Origin: Pontixanthobacter aquaemixtae
GTDB taxonomy: Bacteria; Pseudomonadota; Alphaproteobacteria; Sphingomonadales; Sphingomonadaceae
DNA: 64,000 nucleotides
Direction: 5' to 3'
NCBI RefSeq assembly: GCF_009827395.1
Contig: NZ_WTYX01000001.1
Coordinates: forward strand, 212,001 to 276,000
Every line of letters starts with the position of its first letter. Within the stretch, counting starts at the first letter, position 1. A program made the position numbers and the translations under genes. The notes below the pieces were generated by a model. That model saw only the letters and a program-made list of their open reading frames with translations, was not told the origin of the DNA and searched no databases. Of the stretch, positions 18,952 to 26,751 are shown piece by piece.

Positions 18952-20180
18952 AGCAAGTCGCGCCTTTGACGATTATCAATGGCTCATTGGTTCTGCCCGG
19001 TGGCACCGCGTGGGGCGGGCTGCGCTGCGTGGACGGACATATCGAAAGCGTTGGTGAGGTTTCGGCGCGGGACGGCGACACGGTTATTGATGCAAAAGGC
19101 AAATTGATTACGCCCGGCATTGTCGATTTCGGCGTGTTTGCGGTCGATAAGCCTGCGTTTCATTTTGGCGGAATTACCCGCGCTGCGGTGATGCCTGACC
19201 AGAACCCGCCGCTCGACTATCCGTCGCGCGTGCGGCTCGTCGCCTATAGCGGGAAGCCCGATCTGTGGGTCCACCCGCTTGCCGCGGCGACCAAAGGTCT
19301 AGACGGGAAAGAATTGGCAGAGATCGGCCTGATGAAGCAGGCTGGCGCGCGCGGCGTTGCGACAGGGCGCGGCTGGATCGCCGATTCAGGGGCCATGCTG
19401 CGGTTGCTGCAATATGCTGCGATGCTCGATCTCGTGGTTGTTTCGCACGCCGAAGATAGCGGCCTAGCCGGTGCGTCAGCGGCCACCGCTGGCGATATGG
19501 CGACGCGCTTGGGCCTGCCCAGCGCCCCCGCAGAAGCGGAAGCGCTGGCTGTGGCGCGCGACATCACTTTGGCGGAAATGGCGGGTGCGCACCTGCACAT
19601 CCGGCAGGTAACGACCAAACCGGCTCTCGATTTGGTCCGCGCTGCGAAGGCGCGCGGCGTGACAGTGACGGCGGGTGTAACGCCCGCGCATTTCATGTTG
19701 TCAGACCTCGCCACCGCAGAGTTTCGCACTTTCGCCCGGCTGTCACCGCCTTTGCGCAGCGAAGCTGACCGGCAAGCGGTCATCGAAGCGATCGGTGATG
19801 GAACAATTGACGTTGTTGCTTCGGGCCATGATCCGCGCGGTCCGGAAGACAAGCGCCTTCCGTTCGCAGATGCAGAACCGGGAATGGCGGGGGCGGAGAC
19901 TTTGCTTGCCATGACGCTGACATTGGTTCGTGACGGTGCCATCGACATAGCCCGCGCATTTGATCTGCTTGCAGCGGCGCCTGCGCGTTTGCTTGGCGTA
20001 TCTTGCGGTAGGTTGGAGACCGGGCAAGAAGCGGATATCTGCATCATTGATCCCGAAAAACCGTGGATCGTCGATTCAGCCCATATGGCCGCAACAGCCG
20101 GCAACACGCCGTTCGACCATCAGCCCACGCAGGGCAGAGCTTTGTCGGTCTTCAAAGGCGGCGTGGAACTTACTTCCTGA
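18948..20180 (+). CDS. pyrC: Dihydroorotase-like protein PyrC', probably non-catalytic
   Basis: 410 aa amidohydrolase-fold protein of the DHOase class. The zinc site is degraded: the expected HxH after PG(L/I)VD reads PGIVDFGVF; about 15 residues normally following are missing ([14 protein letters not shown] comes at once); the usual TPHH is TPAH and the usual TDHAPH is SGHDPR. SHAED keeps one His. Together with the 4-nt overlap with pyrB this suggests a structural role in an ATCase-pseudoDHOase complex, as known for Pseudomonas PyrC'. A true dihydroorotase must then lie elsewhere. The 3' end overlaps the convergent DUF418 gene by 11 nt. Confidence 0.85.
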   Translation: MKQVAPLTIINGSLVLPGGTAWGGLRCVDGHIESVGEVSARDGDTVIDAKGKLITPGIVDFGVFAVDKPAFHFGGITRAAVMPDQNPPLDYPSRVRLVAYSGKPDLWVHPLAAATKGLDGKELAEIGLMKQAGARGVATGRGWIADSGAMLRLLQYAAMLDLVVVSHAEDSGLAGASAATAGDMATRLGLPSAPAEAEALAVARDITLAEMAGAHLHIRQVTTKPALDLVRAAKARGVTVTAGVTPAHFMLSDLATAEFRTFARLSPPLRSEADRQAVIEAIGDGTIDVVASGHDPRGPEDKRLPFADAEPGMAGAETLLAMTLTLVRDGAIDIARAFDLLAAAPARLLGVSCGRLETGQEADICIIDPEKPWIVDSAHMAATAGNTPFDHQPTQGRALSVFKGGVELTS

Positions 20181-21462
20181 GCGGGAATAGCCGCCCATAA
20201 GTGAGGCAGCGCCACAGCCATTCGAGCGGGCCGAAGCGGAAGCGTTCAAGCCATGGTTTGGACCACAATAGCATGATGGCCCATGCTGCCAGGACGACCA
20301 GATACAGCTCCGGCCGGGTCAGCTTGCCCCACATTCCGCCAGCCCATCCGTGGAAGACCAGCATCATCAATATCGAAGTGCCAAGATAATTGGAGAATGC
20401 CATTCGGCCTGCGGCGACAAATCTCGTGCCAAGCCAACCGGTTGCTTTCTCTCCCCAAAGCGCCAGCAACATGGCCATCCCAAGCACCATGAACAGCCGG
20501 GGCAGGAAGGAAAAGCCCATGAAGGCGGCAAGAGTGCCCCAATAGGTCAGGCCGTTGTTGAGCGCCCAAAGCGCGACGGGGATCGTCAGCGCCGTTCCCA
20601 CAAGCAGGAGGCCCCAGCCAAGTTTACGCTGTCGCCCCGGATCAATTCCGCCGCTGAAATAGCCACGCCGGAACAGCCCCATGCCCAACAGCATCAAAGG
20701 CAATGTTTCGAAAATGAACATGAAGACATTGATAAAGGGCAGCGCCCCATGTTCCTGAAATCTGTGCGCCACAAGATCGACATAGGATCCATCGGCGTGG
20801 ATCGCTGTCTCCTTCGCCTCGATCGCCATTTGCCGGTCGACTTCCTTTTGCATTTCGACGCGCTGTTCCAGCATCGGGCCTTGCTCACCGAAAGACGTTT
20901 CCGCGATGAAATAGGGGAAAGTCATGAACGCACCGAACATGATCGTTCCGGCCAGATAGCCCAGGATGCCCACCACGATTTGCGTCTTTGCCGCCCATCG
21001 CAAGCAAGCCATCGCGATAAAACCGACAAGCGAATAAAGGATCAGAATGTCACCATGCCAGATCAAGTAGAAATGGATCATGCCGAACATCAGCAGGAAC
21101 AATAGCCGCCGTGCCTGAAGCCAACGCGTGTGCCCTTTCTCCCACGCTTTTTCCATGAACAGGACCAATCCCGCGCCGAAGAGCAGAGTGAACAGGCCGC
21201 GCATCTTTCCGTCGATCAGGACAAATTGCACAACCCACATCCAGTTGGATGTTTCGCCATGCGGTGTGAGAAAGGCTTCGGGCCACATATAGGCCGACAT
21301 TGGCTGCCCGAAGGCAACGATGTTCGCGGCCAGAATGCCCAGCACGGCAATTCCGCGGGTAAAATCCAGGCCCAGCAATCGCGGCGTTCCGCTGGCTGAT
21401 GCGGGCACCACCTGATCAGGAGTGCCGCCTGCCGCCGGTGCGCTGCTTTGCTGTTCGCTCAT
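20170..21462 (-). CDS. DUF418 family membrane protein
   Basis: 430 aa multi-pass inner-membrane protein. RLLGLDFTRGIAVLGILAAN at the N-terminus is the DUF418/heparan-acyltransferase-like opening; about ten hydrophobic segments follow, and the C-terminal half contains GRMAFSNYLGTSILMMLVF and GPLEWLWRCLTYG, both DUF418 hallmarks. The ATG at 21462 follows GGGGGA. Function unknown; possibly an acyl or small-molecule transporter. Confidence 0.88.
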   Translation of the reverse strand: MSEQQSSAPAAGGTPDQVVPASASGTPRLLGLDFTRGIAVLGILAANIVAFGQPMSAYMWPEAFLTPHGETSNWMWVVQFVLIDGKMRGLFTLLFGAGLVLFMEKAWEKGHTRWLQARRLLFLLMFGMIHFYLIWHGDILILYSLVGFIAMACLRWAAKTQIVVGILGYLAGTIMFGAFMTFPYFIAETSFGEQGPMLEQRVEMQKEVDRQMAIEAKETAIHADGSYVDLVAHRFQEHGALPFINVFMFIFETLPLMLLGMGLFRRGYFSGGIDPGRQRKLGWGLLLVGTALTIPVALWALNNGLTYWGTLAAFMGFSFLPRLFMVLGMAMLLALWGEKATGWLGTRFVAAGRMAFSNYLGTSILMMLVFHGWAGGMWGKLTRPELYLVVLAAWAIMLLWSKPWLERFRFGPLEWLWRCLTYGRLFPLRK

Positions 21463-21514
21463 ATCCGTTCCCCCTTTTCGCAGTGATAGCACCGCGATGA
21501 TTAGGGGGAAACGG

Positions 21515-22732
21515 CTATTTTGTTACGAGACAGGTTTGGCCGCTACGTTTGAGCGCGTTGCAAGCCGATTGTGCTGCGTTCCGGCTGGCGAATCCGCCTG
21601 CCTGAAGGCGAACAAGCCGGCCGGCCGGAACCACAAATTTTTGCTTCCCGCTCAACGCTGAATTTCCTGACAGGCGCGACCAAAGACGGTCCGCATTTCC
21701 GCGTACCGAGAATGCGCCCAGCTGCACGCGCCACGGGCCGTTCGCGCTGGTTTCCGCACGCGGCGCGGGCGTGGCAGGTGGCGGAGCAGCGCGGCGCGGG
21801 GCCGGAGTTGCTGTGGCCGGAGCCTGCGCGACCCGTACCGGAGCGGTTCGGACCGGCGCAGCGGCGGAAGGTGCAGCGTTGGTGGGGGCAGGGGCGGCTT
21901 GGCTTGGCCCGGCGAAATCAGCGCCTGCACGCGCCGGGCTTTCCGTACCGGTCACACGCGCGGCCTCCGAAACAGCCGCCTGTGCTGCTGCGACTGAGGG
22001 CGGAACTGCCATTGACGGAATTGGCTGCGGGATGCGCGTTGCCGCGCTGGGCAGCGGGGCGCGAACCGGTGCGCTTGAGGTTCTGGCAGGGGCGGGGCGG
22101 GCCACTGGATCAACCGTTACGCCAAGATCGCTGGCTGCAAGTTGCGCGGCCAGGTTCGAATCTGCAGAGCGCTTCAGTTGCTGCGCCAGCACTTGCGCTT
22201 GCTGCCGCTGGTCGAGCGGGATGAAATCGTCCATTTGCGCGATTGCGGGCTTGGCCTGGGCAAAGCCGGAAGAATTGGACAATGTCATCAGCGCATAGGC
22301 GCGGACCCAGTCCTTCGCGACCAGATCGCCGTTAAAATGACCGATGCCGAGCAGATATTGCGCGCGCGGGTTTCCGCGTTCAGCAGCTTTGATCACATAG
22401 GGCATTGCTTCTTCGCGGCGGCCGCTTTGGAACAGCAGCAGGCCGTAAGTGTCGGTTGCCTTGATGTGGCCCTGGGCTGCGGCTTTCGCGATCAAAATCT
22501 CTGCCTGCGCGGAGTTTTGCTCGACACCCCGTCCCAAGCGATAGGCCTGCGCCATATTGAATTGCGCGTCGGCGTTTCCCTCTGCCGCTAGGTCGCGCCA
22601 TTCGCGCACGGCCGTTGCATAATCGCCGCGGTTCCATGCGTCATAGCCCGCATTTAGTTCGGCCAAAGCGGGGGCTGCGACGCCGAATGTTAGCGATGCG
22701 GCAAGATAGCAAATTGCCCGGGAAATTTTCAT
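21515..22732 (-). CDS. Sel1/TPR-repeat protein with C-terminal SPOR domain
   Basis: 405 aa, secreted: signal peptide MKISRAICYL...APALA. Residues about 26-165 are Sel1-like repeats (GDYATAVREWRDLAAEGNAD, AQFNMAQAYRLGRGV). A long Pro/Ala-rich linker (about 190-320) leads to a SPOR domain (WRVQLGAFSVRGNADRLW) that binds denuded glycan strands at the septum. Divergent from the parA gene by 232 nt. Probably acts in cell division or wall remodelling. Confidence 0.85.
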   Translation of the reverse strand: MKISRAICYLAASLTFGVAAPALAELNAGYDAWNRGDYATAVREWRDLAAEGNADAQFNMAQAYRLGRGVEQNSAQAEILIAKAAAQGHIKATDTYGLLLFQSGRREEAMPYVIKAAERGNPRAQYLLGIGHFNGDLVAKDWVRAYALMTLSNSSGFAQAKPAIAQMDDFIPLDQRQQAQVLAQQLKRSADSNLAAQLAASDLGVTVDPVARPAPARTSSAPVRAPLPSAATRIPQPIPSMAVPPSVAAAQAAVSEAARVTGTESPARAGADFAGPSQAAPAPTNAAPSAAAPVRTAPVRVAQAPATATPAPRRAAPPPATPAPRAETSANGPWRVQLGAFSVRGNADRLWSRLSGNSALSGKQKFVVPAGRLVRLQAGGFASRNAAQSACNALKRSGQTCLVTK

Positions 22733-22877
22733 GGTCTTGTGCAAACCTTCTGTGTTCGGGTCATGGCCCAGTTGTGGCGAGCTTATAGTGAACAAGGCGT
22801 TAGCAATTAGTTTCCGCCCAATTCCCCTGCCCGCGCAATAACATAGTTAACAAAACCGTCATGGCACACGAACGGCG

Positions 22878-22892
22878 TTAACTCAAAATTAG
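22878..22892. promoter_or_regulatory. CtrA-like box
   Basis: TTAA-N7-TTAG, one base off the CtrA consensus TTAA-N7-TTAA, in the divergent region between the SPOR protein and parA. Such a motif occurs often by chance, so support is weak. Confidence 0.25.
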
Positions 22893-22964
22893 CGATATCC
22901 TGCGATCTCAACCATCGACCCGCAATAGTGCGGGATATGTAAATGGATTCAGGGGGACCAGACC

Positions 22965-23681
22965 TTGCGAGTACTGGCATTAGCATCGCAAAAGGGTGGA
23001 TCGGGTAAAACCACGCTTTCCGGACATCTGGCTGTTCAGGCGCAGCGCGCAGGGGCCGGCCCGGTTGTTTTGATCGACATCGATCCGCAAGGTTCGCTCG
23101 CCGATTGGTGGAACGAACGCGAGGCGGAATATCCTGCATTCGCGCAAACCACCGTTGCGCGTTTGGCCAACGACCTTCAGGTTCTGCGTCAGCAGGGCTT
23201 CAAACTGGCTGTTATCGATACGCCGCCGGCCATTACCCTGGCCATTCAATCGGTGATTGGTGTGGCCGAACTGATCGTTGTTCCAACACGCCCGAGCCCG
23301 CACGATCTGCGCGCCGTTGGTGCCACCGTTGATCTGTGCGAACGCGCCGGCAAACCGCTGGTCTTCGTGGTCAACGCCGCAACGCCAAAGGCCAAAATCA
23401 CCTCAGAGGCCGCCGTCGCGCTATCGCAGCACGGCACGGTTGCCCCGATCACTCTCCACCACCGCACTGACTTTGCAGCCAGCATGATTGATGGCCGCAC
23501 GGTTATGGAAGTGGATCCGGAAAGCCGCAGCGCAGCCGAAGTTACCGCGCTGTGGAACTATATGGCCGATCGTCTTGAGAAGAATTTCCGCCGCACAGTG
23601 TTCGCGGCACCAGGTTCGGTGTCTCAAGTGGCACCAGCGCACCGTCCATCCGGAGGCTTCGGCCGCCGGGTAGCTCAGTAA
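22965..23681 (+). CDS. ParA/MinD-family ATPase (orphan)
   Basis: 238 aa. Deviant Walker A KGGSGKT at 10-16, DIDPQGSLADWW (Walker A'), and VIDTPP for Walker B. It starts at a TTG preceded by AGGGGGA. There is no parB or parS neighbour; the next gene encodes a ribbon-helix-helix-like protein and the flanking genes encode SPOR proteins, so it more likely positions a protein complex or division component than the chromosome origin. Terminates 24 nt before the next gene. Confidence 0.9.
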   Translation: MRVLALASQKGGSGKTTLSGHLAVQAQRAGAGPVVLIDIDPQGSLADWWNEREAEYPAFAQTTVARLANDLQVLRQQGFKLAVIDTPPAITLAIQSVIGVAELIVVPTRPSPHDLRAVGATVDLCERAGKPLVFVVNAATPKAKITSEAAVALSQHGTVAPITLHHRTDFAASMIDGRTVMEVDPESRSAAEVTALWNYMADRLEKNFRRTVFAAPGSVSQVAPAHRPSGGFGRRVAQ

Positions 23682-23705
23682 TCGGGAGAGGACGGGACAA
23701 GCGCA

Positions 23706-24344
23706 ATGGACGAAACAAATTTTGCCTCTCTCAGCCCGACGCTGCTGGCGCGTAAAGGCGGCGCAAAGCCTGCCATGCGTCCGCAGATCACACCGCTGAA
23801 TGTGGGCAGCGCAGCCGAAAGTCTGGAAGATCTCGGCTGGAACGACATGGGTGAAGAAGACGCGGCGGCCAGGCACGATGCAGAAGTCGCCCATCTGACA
23901 CCGGCCCCGGCAAATCCGGACACCGCAGCAGAGGCGCAGGCGCTCGATCAGCAATCGCAGGCAGCTCTGGCAGATGCTCCGGTCAAAACGCCCGAAGTTC
24001 ACCGCCAACAGCAGGCGCTTTCGGAAAAACTCACCAGCACGAATGACACGGCCCAGCCCAGGTCAGCATCGTTGCTCGCTGACAAGAAACCTGCCGCGCA
24101 GCCGCCGCTCCCAACATCCAGCGCGCCTGCACGGAAACGCCGGTCGGCACTTGATCGCGGCAAACGCGCGGCATTCACGCTCCGGCTCGACGCCGAGCGC
24201 CATTTCAAGCTTCGCCTCGCCTGCACTTTGCGCAGCCGCAGCGCGCAGCAATTGGTGACAGATGCACTCGACGAACTGTTGGGCGAAATGCCCGATGTAG
24301 ATTCACTCGCCGCCCAATTGCGCGGCCAAGGCGAAACCGCCTGA
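23706..24344 (+). CDS. Low-complexity protein with C-terminal ribbon-helix-helix-like domain
   Basis: 212 aa. Residues 1-145 are Ala/Pro/Gln-rich and probably disordered; residues about 151-193 (RGKRAAFTLRLDAERHFKLR, then SAQQLVTDALDELL) fit a ribbon-helix-helix fold, with AFTLRL as the strand and two helices. In the same direction as parA and the SPOR lipoprotein, with gaps of 24 and 21 nt. Inferred to be the ParA partner or a DNA-binding adaptor. Confidence 0.7.
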   Translation: MDETNFASLSPTLLARKGGAKPAMRPQITPLNVGSAAESLEDLGWNDMGEEDAAARHDAEVAHLTPAPANPDTAAEAQALDQQSQAALADAPVKTPEVHRQQQALSEKLTSTNDTAQPRSASLLADKKPAAQPPLPTSSAPARKRRSALDRGKRAAFTLRLDAERHFKLRLACTLRSRSAQQLVTDALDELLGEMPDVDSLAAQLRGQGETA

Positions 24345-24365
24345 TTTTGTAAGGGGAAACGGACG

Positions 24366-25766
24366 ATGTCTACGATAGCCAAGAGAAACCGGGCCATCAC
24401 GCTTGCCGTGACGACCGCACTGGCCACCACCGCGCTTGCAGGTTGCGCAACACAAGCGGCACCGCGCGCTGATTTTTCTGCTGACAAAGCCCAGGTTGCA
24501 TTGGCCAATGGACAAACCAACAAAGCGGTCACGCTTGCTGAGGAATCGGTTTTGGCCGAACCGCGCAATGCAGGATACCGGGCGATGCTCGGCGCTACCT
24601 ATATGGAAGCGGGCCGCTTCCAATCGGCGGCAACCAGTTTCAAAGATGCAATGTCGCTGGGTGACAGTAGCGCGCGCACTGCATTGAGCTATGCGCTGGC
24701 AGAGATCGCCGCGGGCAATAATGCCGCTGCGGTTGCCGTTTTGAATGATCGTCGCGATTCGATTGATCCGGCCGATCTGGGCCTGGCTCTGGCGCTTGCG
24801 GGCGATCCGCAACAGGGCATCCACGTTTTGGGTAACGCGCTTCGCAATGGTCAAGCCACACCGAAGGTTCGCCAGAATCTGGCTTACTCATATGCACTGG
24901 CGGACAATTGGCGCGCAGCGCGGCTGATGGCTGCAGAAGACGTGCCTGCCGACAAAGTCAGCGACCGTATCGCAGAATGGGCGCAAACAGCGCGTCCTGA
25001 GCATTTCCAAGCGCGCGTTGCAAAGCTTTTGAACGTGCCGCTTGTGGGTGACGCGGGCCAGCCGGCGATGCTGGCCTTGTCCAACCACTCGACTGCGGAA
25101 CAACTTGCCGCAGAAGCTACGGCGGATGCACCAGCACAATTTGCGCAAGCGCCCGCTCCGGTTGCCTCACCGAATTATGCTCTCCCGCCAATGGGTGGTG
25201 GTGAACTCCCGCCAGCAAATGCCGCTGCTCCGGTTGCACCGGTACAGCCTGTAGAAGCTGTTGCGGCCTATTCTCCGCCGCCAGTGGCGCAGCCGCAGCG
25301 GTTTGAAGACGCTTTTGTTCCAGCAACAATGGCCGAAAATCCTAGCCCGCAACGCGTTGCGCAAACTGCGGTCCGTTTCGTGTCTGAACCGGTTATCCAG
25401 CGTATGCCTGCCCGCGCGGCAGCTGCGCCAAAGGCTGAAGTCGCCGGAACTCCTGACGCAACAGTCGCGGCAAATGGCGATCATCTGGTCCAGCTTGGTT
25501 CGTTCTCGAGCGAAGCCAGTGCCAAACGTGCTTGGGATATCTATACCAAACGCTATCCCGAACTGGGCCAATATAGCCGGGTAATCACCAAAGCGCGTGT
25601 GCGCGGAAAAACCTATTTCCGTGTCTCTGCTGGTGGTTTCCGCAGCGCGAGTGCCAAGAGCATGTGCTCTACGGTCAAATCGCGCGGTCAGGGCTGCATC
25701 ACATGGGCGGCCAATGCGCCTCTTCCCGGTGCGGTTGATCGCGGTGTCCGGATGGCCAGCCGCTGA
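24366..25766 (+). CDS. SPOR-domain lipoprotein with tetratricopeptide repeats
   Basis: 466 aa. Lipobox LAGCATQ with Cys27. TPR-like repeats at about 40-220 (AEPRNAGYRAMLGATYMEAG and LAYSYALADNWRAARLMAAE), a Pro/Ala-rich linker to about 375, and a C-terminal SPOR domain (DHLVQLGSFSSEASAKRAW ... VSAGGFRSASAKSMC). Third gene of the parA unit, followed by a strong terminator. Likely an outer-membrane, septum-binding protein. Confidence 0.85.
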   Translation: MSTIAKRNRAITLAVTTALATTALAGCATQAAPRADFSADKAQVALANGQTNKAVTLAEESVLAEPRNAGYRAMLGATYMEAGRFQSAATSFKDAMSLGDSSARTALSYALAEIAAGNNAAAVAVLNDRRDSIDPADLGLALALAGDPQQGIHVLGNALRNGQATPKVRQNLAYSYALADNWRAARLMAAEDVPADKVSDRIAEWAQTARPEHFQARVAKLLNVPLVGDAGQPAMLALSNHSTAEQLAAEATADAPAQFAQAPAPVASPNYALPPMGGGELPPANAAAPVAPVQPVEAVAAYSPPPVAQPQRFEDAFVPATMAENPSPQRVAQTAVRFVSEPVIQRMPARAAAAPKAEVAGTPDATVAANGDHLVQLGSFSSEASAKRAWDIYTKRYPELGQYSRVITKARVRGKTYFRVSAGGFRSASAKSMCSTVKSRGQGCITWAANAPLPGAVDRGVRMASR

Positions 25767-25815
25767 TTCGGGCGGATGGTTTCCACCGTTTCGAAAAAAA
25801 CTGAATAACAGCGAA

Positions 25816-25845
25816 GCGCCCTTCCGGTTTCGGGAGGGCGTTTTT
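25816..25845 (+). terminator. Rho-independent terminator of the parA unit
   Basis: Ten-pair stem CGCCCTTCCG / CGGGAGGGCG with a GTTT loop, followed by TTTTT; about 50 nt past the SPOR lipoprotein stop. Confidence 0.9.
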
Positions 25846-25859
25846 CGTTACCAAAACCT

Positions 25860-25904
25860 TGCAAATGATTCTCAAAAGCGCTTGCTATTGCGACTAATTC
25901 GCAT
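25860..25904 (+). promoter_or_regulatory. Two Fur-like boxes upstream of bfd
   Basis: TGCAAATGATTCTCA (25860-25874) resembles the reverse complement of a Fur half-palindrome, and ATTGCGA-CTAA-TTCGCAT (25887-25904) is a near-perfect dyad. They precede the bfd GTG by 30-75 nt. Iron-dependent control of bfd-bfr is expected from the family; the assignment to Fur rather than another iron regulator is inference. Confidence 0.5.
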
Positions 25905-25934
25905 TACCTCCTGTGTATCGAGGAGATTGCCCGC

Positions 25935-26126
25935 GTGTATATCTGCATTTGCAACGCCATCAGGGAAAGCGATTTGCGCCGCGCTGCGTGCACGTCCGAT
26001 GGCGATGTAGAAGCTATTTATGCCTGCATGGACAAGCGCCCCGATTGCGGACAGTGCCTCGAAGATGCGCAGGCGATTGTCGAAGAAGAGCGCGAAATGG
26101 CGCTGATGCCGGCCTTCGCCGAGTAG
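25935..26126 (+). CDS. bfd: Bacterioferritin-associated ferredoxin
   Basis: 63 aa [2Fe-2S] protein that delivers electrons to bacterioferritin for iron release. Cluster cysteines C4 and C6 (YICICNAI) and C38 and C41 (DCGQC) are present. Starts with GTG after GAGGAG. Followed by its own terminator and then bfr. Confidence 0.93.
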   Translation: MYICICNAIRESDLRRAACTSDGDVEAIYACMDKRPDCGQCLEDAQAIVEEEREMALMPAFAE

Positions 26127-26156
26127 TTTTTCCTACTAACGCAAATCACTCGCAAG

Positions 26157-26178
26157 TGGCGGAATTCCGCCATTTTTT
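26157..26178 (+). terminator. Terminator after bfd
   Basis: TGGCGG-AATT-CCGCCA perfect stem followed by TTTTTT, 30 nt past the bfd stop. Confidence 0.8.
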
Positions 26179-26262
26179 CGTGTTTCCCCCTTGCTAAACG
26201 GACCCGTGCAAGCGCATAGGATGCGGCAATTCCCAATCTGGATTGCAAGCAGGAGACATGCC

Positions 26263-26751
26263 GTGAAGGGCGACGAAAAAGTCATCGAATTCTTGAACAA
26301 GGCGCTGACCAACGAGTTGACCGCGATCAACCAGTATTGGCTCCACTACCGGGTGCTCGATGATTGGGGCCTTTCCAAACTGGCCGAATATGAGCGGCAC
26401 GAATCAATCGATGAAATGAAGCATGCGGACCAGCTGGCTGAACGCGTCCTGTTCCTCAACGGGCTTCCCAATTTCCAGGCAATCCACAAGCTGAAAGTCG
26501 GTGAAACGGTTGAGGAGATTCTCAAGGCCGATCTCGCGATGGAAGAAGAAGCGATTCCTCTGCTGCGCGATGCCATCGAATATTGCGAAAGCGTGCGCGA
26601 CTATGTCAGCCGCGATCTATTCGCCAGCATCCTCGACAGCGAGGAAGAGCATGTCGACTTCCTCGAAACCCAATTCGATATGATCGAACGCATGGGGCTT
26701 GAAAACTACGTCCAATTGCAAAGCCAGGCTGCTGGTGAGGGCGAGGGCTAA
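26263..26751 (+). CDS. bfr: Bacterioferritin
   Basis: Heme-containing iron-storage ferritin, 24-mer. 162 aa from the GTG at 26263, which follows AGGAG; the frame is open further upstream but MKGDEKVIEFLNKALT is the standard start. Ferroxidase residues E18, E51, H54, E94, E127 and H130 are all present and M52 is the heme ligand. Partner of bfd, which has its own promoter and terminator just upstream. Confidence 0.96.
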   Translation: MKGDEKVIEFLNKALTNELTAINQYWLHYRVLDDWGLSKLAEYERHESIDEMKHADQLAERVLFLNGLPNFQAIHKLKVGETVEEILKADLAMEEEAIPLLRDAIEYCESVRDYVSRDLFASILDSEEEHVDFLETQFDMIERMGLENYVQLQSQAAGEGEG

